This document shows, one piece after another, positions 1 to 5,402 of a DNA stretch of 5,402 nt (its first letter is position 1; every line of letters starts with the position of its first letter). A model generated the notes under the pieces. The model was not told the origin of the DNA. It saw only the letters and a program-made list of their open reading frames with translations, and did no database searches. The translations under genes were made by a program, and so were the position numbers. This DNA comes from an uncultured Erysipelotrichaceae bacterium (lineage in GTDB: Bacteria > Bacillota_I > Bacilli_A > Erysipelotrichales > Erysipelotrichaceae): the NCBI GenBank assembly GCA_937893225.1, contig CALBJM010000358.1:1-5402 (forward strand). Reading direction: 5' to 3'.

Positions 1-1732
1 AAATTGGTGGTAATACACTTGTTTCTGGTGGACAGTTCCAGGCTGTCATGAATTACCTTGTATGGGATGAAAGTAATCCAGATGCTACAGAAGCAAAGTG
101 GGATTATGATGGAAAGACATATCCAAAGGTCAAGGCTGTTCATGGTCAATTAGATACATTGAAGACAATCTTAGATTGGAATGAAGATGCATTTGATGAA
201 GATTACTTCAAAGATAAAGAATATGTACCTGGAGAAATTGATTTGGTTTCTAAGGCTGGTGTACATAAAGAATATCTTTCAACATTAAAGGCATTGAAGA
301 AAGAAATCAAGCCTTATGTAGAATGGGCTGATAAGAAGATTGCTGCTGGTGCAGATGAAACAGATTTGACATTGTTCTCTACAGTAAATCTTCATATCTT
401 CCAGACATATTACGGTGGATTAAGACAGAGCAATGATAAGAAGTCTTGGATCTATGGTAACTATGACCTTGTTTCTCAGTTCTGTGAAAATGGGTATGAT
501 TTGAAAGAATGGTTAGAAGACCAGGGTGCTAAATTCAATGATGGTGCACAAATTACATTGATTGGTGCTTTGTGGTATAGAGAAAATATCAACCTTGGAT
601 GCGATATCGATAAGGATGGCAAGATTGAAGCAGCAGGTAACTGGGGCACATATTTTGAACCTACAAAGAACACAATTTTAAATACTTCTGAAACAGCTAA
701 AGATAACAAGATCATGACTAGAACAACAGCAGAAAGCTTGATCGTTGATAATGGCAAAGTAACTGGTGTTAAAGCTAAGATGTATGATGGAACAGAAGTA
801 ACTATTCATTCTAATGATGGTGTTATCTTAACAACTGGTGGTTTTGCGGCAAATATCGATATGGTTTCTGAAGACAATGTTTATTGGGATAAGTCCTATA
901 TCACGGATAATACACGTACAACGAATAGATCTAGCTTAGTTGGTGATGGTATCAAGATGGGCGAAGATGTTGGTGCAGATACACTGGTTTAGGCTATACA
1001 CAGATGATGCCTATTTCTTGGATCGATAACGGTAATCTTGCATTTGGTAATGGTTTGTATGGCGTTTATATCAATCCTACAACTGGTAAGAGATTCGTTG
1101 ATGAGTCAGCTGAACGTGATGTATTATCATTAGGTGAATTCAAGAATGGTGTAGAAGTAGATGGTACACAAGGTGTATTCCTTGAAATTACAAATGCTGA
1201 AACGCCTATTACATTCCCATATCCATATGATAAGTATGAAGGTACAACACCTGTTGAACTAGGTAAGGATGATGTAGAAAATCGTGTATACTTTGTATCA
1301 AGTCCTGATGAATTGAAAGAAAAGGTATTAGATAAGTATGGCATGAAGGCTGATCCTGAAGATATTTATAAGACGATTGAAAACTATGATACAGATATTC
1401 TTGCTGGAAAACAGCCAAGTGATGGTGTAGCTAAGCAACAGTCCACAGTTCCTGTAGGTACTGTAAGTGATGATGGTTCTTATAAACTTGATGGTGAACT
1501 ATTAAGAGTGAGAGTTATGGCTCCATCTACACACCATACAATGGGTGGCTTAGTAGTTGATACAGATCGTCATGTTCTTGATTCTAAGGGCAATGTAATT
1601 GAAGGATTGTATGCTGCAGGTGAAGTTACTGGTGGTATCCACGGCGGTAATAGACTTGGTGGTAACGCAATCGTTGAAATCTTTGTCTCTGGTAGAACAG
1701 CAGCAAACGCTGTAGTTGCTGATAACAAGTAA
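1..1732 (+). pseudogene. FAD-dependent reductase, flavocytochrome c / fumarate-urocanate reductase family; 5'-truncated by window and frameshifted
   Basis: The family transfers electrons from reduced FAD to an unsaturated carboxylate (fumarate, urocanate or similar) in anaerobic respiration, usually at or outside the membrane. The frame is open from base 3 (IGGNTLVSGGQFQAVMN), typical of the region just after the FAD dinucleotide motif, so the ATG at 48 is internal and the true start, the GxGxxG motif and any signal peptide or FMN-binding domain lie upstream. Visible marks are the strand GVILTTGGFAAN (about 811-855), GKRFVDE with the likely proton-donor Arg at 1091-1093, THHTMGG with His codons at 1532-1537, and the C-terminal FAD signature [20 protein letters not shown] with a substrate-binding Arg at 1652-1654. 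The first frame stops at 990-992 while homologous sequence ([13 protein letters not shown]) continues at 983 in the -1 frame, as if one A were missing. About 576 residues are visible. The family is confident; the substrate is unknown. Real pseudogene versus sequencing error cannot be settled here. Confidence 0.88.
978..992 (+). other. Frameshift site (apparent one-base deletion) within the reductase gene
   Basis: In the upstream frame this reads A-D-T-L-V-stop. In the frame entered at 983 it reads [10 protein letters not shown], which continues the family sequence without any loss of residues. Restoring one A, so that acact becomes acaact at 981-985, gives [14 protein letters not shown] in a single frame. 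No slippery heptamer of the X XXY YYZ type is present at the junction, which argues against programmed frameshifting. Confidence 0.85.
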
Positions 1733-1738
1733 TCACAT

Positions 1739-1780
1739 AAGAGCACAGAATTCTGTGCTCTTTCTTTGTATTTTTTCTTT
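1739..1780 (+). terminator. Intrinsic terminator after the reductase gene
   Basis: Bases 1741-1760 form a perfect 20-base palindrome (GAGCACAGAATTCTGTGCTC). With flanking A-T pairs it folds into a 10-bp stem, 1739-1748 with 1753-1762, and an AATT loop. A T-rich but interrupted tract (1761-1783) follows. It begins seven bases after the reductase stop codon, so it ends that transcript and separates it from the IIB-like gene. Confidence 0.85.
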
Positions 1781-1799
1781 TTTGGAATAAACTATGTAT

Positions 1800-1807
1800 A
1801 GGAGGTG
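1800..1807 (+). promoter_or_regulatory. Ribosome binding site of the IIB-like gene
   Basis: The sequence AGGAGGTG is a near-perfect anti-16S match, ending four bases before the ATG at 1812. It fixes the start at 1812. The in-frame ATG at 1794 lies upstream of this site and has no site of its own. Confidence 0.85.
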
Positions 1808-1811
1808 TCGT

Positions 1812-2222
1812 ATGAAACAACATCGTATTGCGGTGAGTTGTGGAGAAGGATTTGCTTCTGGTTTTTTAGCAGCACATTTAAATATATTCGCTGCGCAAGA
1901 AGGTATATCGGATAAAGTATTATTTGTTCGGATTCCTTATCCGGATCTTTATGCACATCAAGATGAGTTTGATATGGCCATGATTTTGCCTCACATTGAA
2001 TGGAAAGTGAAAGAAGATAAAAAGCAATATCGTATTCCTTTATATATCATTCCTTTTAAGGTTGCGGTAAAACCAAGGGCTTCAGATTTTGTACAAGATT
2101 GTGCAGATATTCTTTCTATGGCAAAAGGAAGAGGCGGATTATTTTGTTTTCCAGGAGAAGAAAGAACGCAATCTGTTACGCGACTATGTTCCCATGCTCA
2201 ATGGGTTGCAGAACACATGTAA
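1812..2222 (+). CDS. Small protein resembling a PTS IIB component (lactose/cellobiose type), orphan
   Basis: The product is 136 residues. The N-terminus has a beta strand followed by a Cys-containing loop (IAVSCGEGFASGFLAAHL, Cys10). In lactose/cellobiose IIB enzymes this position holds the cysteine that accepts phosphate from IIA and passes it to the sugar. A second block, DMAMILPHIEWKVKEDKK then IPLYIIPFK (residues 54-83), matches the 'D-x-x-L-x-x-P-Q' strand and following 'PV-x-x-I' strand of that fold. The loop has Glu12 and lacks the usual STS, so it is divergent. There are about 30 residues beyond the usual IIB core of about 100. No IIA or IIC gene adjoins it: terminators or an opposite-strand gene lie on both sides. 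A weak promoter (TTGTAT at 1766-1771, TAAACT at 1788-1793) is possible. It may be a regulatory or partnered-elsewhere IIB. The fold assignment rests on motif reading only. Confidence 0.6.
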   Translation: MKQHRIAVSCGEGFASGFLAAHLNIFAAQEGISDKVLFVRIPYPDLYAHQDEFDMAMILPHIEWKVKEDKKQYRIPLYIIPFKVAVKPRASDFVQDCADILSMAKGRGGLFCFPGEERTQSVTRLCSHAQWVAEHM

Positions 2223-2248
2223 AAAACCGCTTTATTGGCGGTTTTTTT
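2221..2248. terminator. Shared bidirectional intrinsic terminator between convergent genes
   Basis: A 10-bp stem pairs AAAAAACCGC (2221-2230) with GCGGTTTTTT (2238-2247) around a seven-base loop. The T-run serves the plus strand, and the A-run becomes a U-run on the minus strand. The A-run contains the last two bases of the IIB-like gene's stop codon, and the loop and 3' arm encode the stop and last residues of the HAD phosphatase. The element is therefore embedded in both coding ends. Confidence 0.88.
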
Positions 2249-3053
2249 CAGCAATCCTAACAATATCACCAACACCATTTAGTATCATTGTTGGCTGATA
2301 TGCATAGAGTTTTGGCGTGGAAAGCGAAGATACACCAGATAAAACCAATACCGTAGAAACGCCACTTTCGCATCCTGCTATAATATCGGTATCCATGTTA
2401 TCTCCAACGATGACAGCTTCTTCGGAATGGCACCCCAATAACTTTAATCCTGTGCGCATCATGAGTGGGTTTGGCTTTCCACAAAAATAGGCTTTTCTGC
2501 CTGTTGCCATTTCTATTGGTGCAGTCAATGCGCGACAAGCAGGTGCAATTCCATTTTCACAAGGCCCTGATACATCAAAGTTAGCGCCTATCAGTTTTGC
2601 ACCGCGGTTAACTAGATTAACAGCTTTTGTTAAAGTATCCAAAGAATACGAACGTCCTTCACCTACAACAACATAGTCTGGGTCTACATCATTCATGGAT
2701 ATGCCAACATCATATAATGCATTTAATAATCCTGCTTCACCAATGACAAATGCGGAACAACCAGCAGCTTGATTCTTTAAAAACTGTGCAGTAGCTAAAG
2801 CACTAGTATAGAAATTTTCTTCAGGAACATCGAGATCCATTCTACGTAATTTTTCTCTGAGTTCTTTAGGTGTCATACCACTGTTATTCGTGAGAAATAA
2901 ATATTTTTTATTTTTGGCTTGCAGCCAATGAATGAATTCTTGCACACCAGGAAGAACTTTATTCCCATGGTAAATAACGCCATCCATATCACATATGAAG
3001 CCTTTTGCTTTGTTAAAGTCGATTATTTTCTTGTTCATATATATAGTTTGCAT
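2232..3053 (-). CDS. HAD-superfamily IIA phosphatase, NagD-like
   Basis: The 273-residue product is a cytoplasmic Mg-dependent phosphatase of the HAD-IIA (NagD / p-nitrophenyl phosphatase) group, which removes phosphate from nucleotides or sugar phosphates. Motif I is CDMDGVIYHG with nucleophile Asp22 and acid/base Asp24. Motif II is LTNNSG with Thr55. The C2-type cap domain lies roughly at residues 80-185. Motif III Lys193 is in CGKPNP, and motif IV is VGDNMDTD with Asp218 and Asp223. All catalytic residues are intact and the length is normal for the family. The start is uncertain: ATG at 3053 and ATG at 3038 (MNKKIIDF) both lack a clear Shine-Dalgarno sequence, and homologues often begin close to the second. 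The gene converges on the IIB-like gene and diverges from the threonine aldolase, so it is probably transcribed alone. The exact substrate cannot be told from sequence. Confidence 0.9.
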   Translation of the reverse strand: MQTIYMNKKIIDFNKAKGFICDMDGVIYHGNKVLPGVQEFIHWLQAKNKKYLFLTNNSGMTPKELREKLRRMDLDVPEENFYTSALATAQFLKNQAAGCSAFVIGEAGLLNALYDVGISMNDVDPDYVVVGEGRSYSLDTLTKAVNLVNRGAKLIGANFDVSGPCENGIAPACRALTAPIEMATGRKAYFCGKPNPLMMRTGLKLLGCHSEEAVIVGDNMDTDIIAGCESGVSTVLVLSGVSSLSTPKLYAYQPTMILNGVGDIVRIAEKNRQ

Positions 3054-3080
3054 GATTTGTGTAAATGGTTGTTTTTGTTT

Positions 3081-3105
3081 TTGAAAAACGTGTGTAAAAT
3101 AATAT
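3081..3105 (+). promoter_or_regulatory. Possible promoter of the threonine aldolase gene
   Basis: The 72-base divergent spacer holds a -35-like TTGAAA at 3081-3086 and -10-like TAAAAT (3095-3100) or TAATAT (3100-3105). Spacing from TTGAAA is too short (8 or 13 bases). An upstream TTGTTT at 3075 gives 14 or 19. A promoter must lie in or near this spacer because the gene upstream runs the other way, but the exact boxes are weakly supported. Confidence 0.3.
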
Positions 3106-3115
3106 GCAACAATAT

Positions 3116-3120
3116 GGAGG
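3116..3120 (+). promoter_or_regulatory. Ribosome binding site of the threonine aldolase gene
   Basis: The GGAGG ends five bases before the ATG at 3126 and decides the start. Longer in-frame readings beginning at 2919 would overlap the divergent phosphatase gene. The ATG at 3114 overlaps this site itself. Confidence 0.8.
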
Positions 3121-3125
3121 TTTTT

Positions 3126-4181
3126 ATGACACAGTTAAATTTTGCTTGTGATTATATGCAAGGGTGTGTTCCTGAGGTCTTGCAGCGTTTAATGGAAACG
3201 AATATGGAAGCTACACCTGGTTATGGAGAAGATGTGTATTCGGAATCTGCACGTAACAAGATTCGTAAAGCTTGTGGAAAAGAAAATGCAGAAGTGCGAT
3301 TCCTTGTTGGTGGTACACAAGCGAATGCAACTGTCATCAATGCATTGTTGCGAAATTATCAAGGCGTAATAGCTTTGCCTACGGGACATATTGCGGTGCA
3401 TGAAGCTGGAGCAATTGAATCAGGTGGACATAAGGTGTTATGTGTGGAAGGAAAAGATGGAAAGCTACCTGCTAGTGCAGTAGAAAACTATATGGATACT
3501 TTCTTGCATGATGATACATATCCTCATATGGTTCAGCCTGGAATGGTGTATATTTCACAACCTTCTGAATTTGGAACGTTGTATTCTAAAGCAGAATTAG
3601 AGGCTTTGCACGATGTGTGTCAAAAATACAATTTGTTTTTATATGTGGATGGCGCGCGTTTAGCATATGCATTAGGTTCTGAAGAAAACGATGTGGATTT
3701 AAAAGATCTAGCAGCGTTGAGCGATGCATTTTATATTGGTGGAACAAAGTGCGGAACTTTGTTTGGTGAGGCAGTTGTGGTTCCTAATCCACAATTGATT
3801 CCGTATTTCTTTACAACGATCAAACAAAATGGTGCTTTGCTTGCAAAAGGGCGTTTGCTAGGTATACAGTTTGATGAAATGTTTACGAATGATTTGTACT
3901 ATAAAGTTGGAAAAAAAGCTGTGGAATTTTCAAAAAAAATCGATGCTGCTTTAAAAGAATTTGGCTACGAGATGGTTTTACCAACACAAACGAATCAAAT
4001 ATTTGTGAATTTTAAGGATTCAGCTTTAAAAGAAATTCAAAAAGTTGTTTCAACAAACTTTTGGGAAAAGACAGATGAGAATCATACATTGATTCGCTTG
4101 GCTACTTCTTGGGCTACGAGGGAAGATGAAGTGAATCAGTTGATTGATGTATTGCGCCAAAATCAACCTAATACTAAGTAG
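3126..4181 (+). CDS. ltaE: Low-specificity L-threonine aldolase (PLP-dependent)
   Basis: The 351-residue cytoplasmic enzyme cleaves L-threonine or L-allo-threonine to glycine and acetaldehyde, a fold-type I PLP reaction. The length is close to the usual 330-350. Visible motifs are GYGEDVYSE near the N-terminus (residues 32-40), the phosphate-binding GGTQAN (62-67), the PLP-stacking His92 in VHEAGAIE, YVDGARLA with Asp175 contacting the pyridine nitrogen and Arg178, the Schiff-base Lys208 in YIGGTKCGTLFGE, and the carboxylate-binding Arg324 in LIRLATSW. The residue roles are those of the family; the positions are counted here. The start at 3126 is set by the GGAGG upstream. The gene is divergent from the HAD phosphatase and followed by its own terminator, so it appears monocistronic. 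It probably supplies glycine or degrades threonine. Related beta-eliminating lyases are the main alternative, but the His/Lys/Arg motif set favours threonine aldolase. Confidence 0.92.
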   Translation: MTQLNFACDYMQGCVPEVLQRLMETNMEATPGYGEDVYSESARNKIRKACGKENAEVRFLVGGTQANATVINALLRNYQGVIALPTGHIAVHEAGAIESGGHKVLCVEGKDGKLPASAVENYMDTFLHDDTYPHMVQPGMVYISQPSEFGTLYSKAELEALHDVCQKYNLFLYVDGARLAYALGSEENDVDLKDLAALSDAFYIGGTKCGTLFGEAVVVPNPQLIPYFFTTIKQNGALLAKGRLLGIQFDEMFTNDLYYKVGKKAVEFSKKIDAALKEFGYEMVLPTQTNQIFVNFKDSALKEIQKVVSTNFWEKTDENHTLIRLATSWATREDEVNQLIDVLRQNQPNTK

Positions 4182-4204
4182 AAAGAAAGATATTTGATTT
4201 TGAT

Positions 4205-4264
4205 AAAAGCTAGTAAATCACGTGTATAGGGGAAGGCTTATGTATGTGTATGCTGGCTTTTTTT
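4205..4264 (+). terminator. Long imperfect hairpin plus T-run after the threonine aldolase gene
   Basis: The arm 4205-4228 pairs with 4239-4261 over about 22 positions, including several G-U wobbles, one A-A mismatch and one bulged T, around the ten-base loop GGGGAAGGCT. Seven Ts at 4258-4264 follow the base of the stem. It begins 23 bases after the stop codon. The geometry fits a Rho-independent terminator, though the stem is longer and more wobble-rich than the other terminators in this window. Confidence 0.7.
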
Positions 4265-4288
4265 GTAATCGTTAAGTAGAAGGTATTT

Positions 4289-4315
4289 TTGTGTGACCTA
4301 TAAGTATAGTATAAT
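4289..4315 (+). promoter_or_regulatory. Candidate promoter of the right-edge ORF
   Basis: A consensus -10 box, TATAAT, sits at 4310-4315. The best nearby -35 is TTGTGT at 4289-4294 with a short 15-base spacer, so the -35 is weak. Transcription would start about 4322, giving a leader of about 30 bases before the ATG at 4352. Its place between a terminator and a gene start supports it. Confidence 0.55.
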
Positions 4316-4339
4316 AAATTGCGCGTTTAGAATTGCAAC

Positions 4340-4344
4340 AAGGA
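4340..4344 (+). promoter_or_regulatory. Ribosome binding site of the right-edge ORF
   Basis: AAGGA lies seven bases before the ATG at 4352, a normal spacing, and supports that start codon. Confidence 0.7.
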
Positions 4345-4351
4345 ATAAAAT

Positions 4352-5402
4352 ATGATAACACCACAAGACATTACGACGTTTTATACAAGATATGAAAAAA
4401 ACAAAGAAAGAGCTGAAAGTTTATATACTGAAGTTTTGAAGGCTGATACACAAGAATCTCTTGTGGAAAACCTTTCTGTAAGAGCACAGACGATGCGTCA
4501 TATTTATATTGAAAATGAAGCAATGTTGAATTTATATATTCGTCCTTATTTAGAAGATCGACAAGAATTAAAGGATGAGACAGCACTAGCTTTTGCACAT
4601 GCAATCTATCAATCATGGAAAAATGGAATGCAAGATGAAGTGAGCATGATTACTATGGGAGAAAAAATTGCGCCATATTTGTATGAACATCATTTTATGG
4701 ATGCCTACATTCTTGTTGTAAGTACTTTGGGAGTTTTATATAACAATTGCCTTGAAGAGGAAGAAGGAGAAAAAGGTTTTCAGTGTTTCAAAAAAATATG
4801 TGATATCTCGAATTTGTATTTTGAAATCGAAGATTTTGAAGTGCGTAAGCGTATCATTTATGCTTTCTATAATCGTGCTATTTTACAAGTGAATTTTTGT
4901 TTAGAAAGCGTTGAAACGTTATATCAAAATGTACAAGAAGGGATTCAATTTTATAGTGATCCAGATGTACTTGCTTTTGATGGAGATAAAATTGATTTTT
5001 TGGGATTAACGCAAGAAATGGTATTTGATGTGTATGAAAACTATGTGACTGCACATACGCGAGAGAATTCTGAAAAGTGGTTTTTAGAAGATGGAGAGAA
5101 GATCTTAAGTGAGTATTATCAACAAGAATTGAAGAATAATCCGAATCCCTATGAAATGCCTGATGAAATCTTTTGTGCATATAAGCGTATTTGTTTTTTT
5201 CTAGGGAAAATCAGTTGCACAGAATTTATCGATGCACTCGAAAAGTATTGTGCATATAACATAGAAAATAGTTCATTGGAACATGAGGATGGTTTCTGGG
5301 ATAGTCGTTTGTTTCATGTTGTGATAAATCAGATACCGAATCTTCTGGAATGTTATAAACAATATTCTTCTGAGTATTACGGGAATCCCATCCCATTTAA
5401 GT
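4352..5402 (+). CDS. Uncharacterised helix-rich protein, 3'-partial; possible TPR-like sensor half of a signalling protein
   Basis: The frame starts at MITPQDITTFYTRYEKN and stays open for 350 codons to the window edge without a stop, so the C-terminus is missing. I do not recognise the family with confidence. The composition is acidic and rich in Tyr, Phe, Glu and Leu. It has long amphipathic helices, no signal peptide and no membrane segment, so it is probably cytoplasmic. Successive helix pairs, such as MDAYILVVSTLGVLYNN followed by FEVRKRIIYAFYNRAI (about residues 116-180), look like a tetratricopeptide-type solenoid, but I cannot mark exact repeats. In Bacillota, similar helical N-terminal halves are sometimes joined to HD/HD-GYP or GGDEF domains. 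The last visible residues (YYGNPIPFK) could lead into such a domain, but nothing in the window proves it. It has its own promoter and ribosome binding site and follows a terminator, so it opens a new transcription unit. Confidence 0.75.
   Translation, partial: MITPQDITTFYTRYEKNKERAESLYTEVLKADTQESLVENLSVRAQTMRHIYIENEAMLNLYIRPYLEDRQELKDETALAFAHAIYQSWKNGMQDEVSMITMGEKIAPYLYEHHFMDAYILVVSTLGVLYNNCLEEEEGEKGFQCFKKICDISNLYFEIEDFEVRKRIIYAFYNRAILQVNFCLESVETLYQNVQEGIQFYSDPDVLAFDGDKIDFLGLTQEMVFDVYENYVTAHTRENSEKWFLEDGEKILSEYYQQELKNNPNPYEMPDEIFCAYKRICFFLGKISCTEFIDALEKYCAYNIENSSLEHEDGFWDSRLFHVVINQIPNLLECYKQYSSEYYGNPIPFK

Noticed and set aside
48..992. ATG at 48 as the start of an independent reductase gene
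   Set aside because: The frame is open and family-like from base 3, and no ribosome binding site precedes 48. It is an internal Met of a gene that begins before the window.
978..992. Programmed -1 ribosomal frameshift joining the two reductase halves
   Set aside because: There is no slippery heptamer and no obvious downstream stimulatory hairpin. A simple one-base loss explains the break better.
476..1418. Minus-strand ORFs within the reductase gene
   Set aside because: They lie opposite conserved reductase sequence and have low-complexity, unfamily-like translations, so they are shadows.
1741..1760. The 20-base palindrome as a repressor operator
   Set aside because: Its position just after a stop codon and before a T-rich tract fits a terminator. 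No strong promoter overlaps it.
2089..2298. Small plus-strand ORF overlapping the IIB-like gene and the terminator
   Set aside because: It has no ribosome site, runs through the terminator hairpin and overlaps two better-supported genes.
2919..3125. N-terminal extension of the threonine aldolase frame back to 2919
   Set aside because: It would overlap the divergent phosphatase gene, carries no family sequence, and the GGAGG at 3116-3120 fixes the start at 3126.
4371..4616. Minus-strand ORFs at 4371-4616 and 4878-5180
   Set aside because: They are mirror readings of the long plus-strand ORF starting at 4352, with no ribosome site or recognisable protein.

Overview
This window looks like the chromosome of an AT-rich Gram-positive anaerobe, most likely a gut Bacillota. 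Erysipelotrichia is a plausible home, but that is an inference. The evidence is the low GC, AGGAGG-type ribosome binding sites, short intrinsic terminators, A/T-ending codons and a flavocytochrome-c-type reductase of the kind common in fermenting and respiring gut anaerobes. No mobile element, CRISPR array, tRNA or rRNA is visible.

Layout, left to right. (1) Positions 1-1732 (+) hold the 3' part of a large FAD-dependent reductase (fumarate/urocanate reductase superfamily). It is cut by the window edge at its 5' end and interrupted near 981-992 by an apparent one-base deletion, so it reads as two ORFs. A palindromic terminator follows at 1739-1762. (2) Positions 1812-2222 (+) encode a small protein that resembles a lactose/cellobiose-type PTS IIB domain, with no IIA or IIC gene beside it. 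(3) Positions 2232-3053 (-) encode a NagD-like HAD-IIA sugar/nucleotide phosphatase, convergent with (2). One hairpin at 2221-2247 overlaps the 3' ends of both genes and probably terminates both transcripts. (4) A 72-base divergent spacer separates (3) from a PLP-dependent L-threonine aldolase at 3126-4181 (+). A long wobble-rich hairpin with a T-run, 4205-4264, follows it. (5) A promoter near 4310 and a good ribosome binding site precede an ORF at 4352 (+). It stays open to the window edge (350 codons, no stop) and encodes a helix-rich, probably TPR-like protein. It may be the N-terminal sensor half of a larger signalling protein.

The genes look like independent transcription units rather than one operon, because every gene junction has a terminator or a change of strand. 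Themes are anaerobic electron transfer (reductase), sugar sensing or transport (IIB-like), phosphate ester removal (HAD) and amino-acid breakdown (threonine/allo-threonine to glycine and acetaldehyde). No clearly new multi-gene system is seen. The points most worth following up are the broken reductase with its non-fumarate-type active site, the orphan IIB-like protein, and the unrecognised ORF at the right edge.
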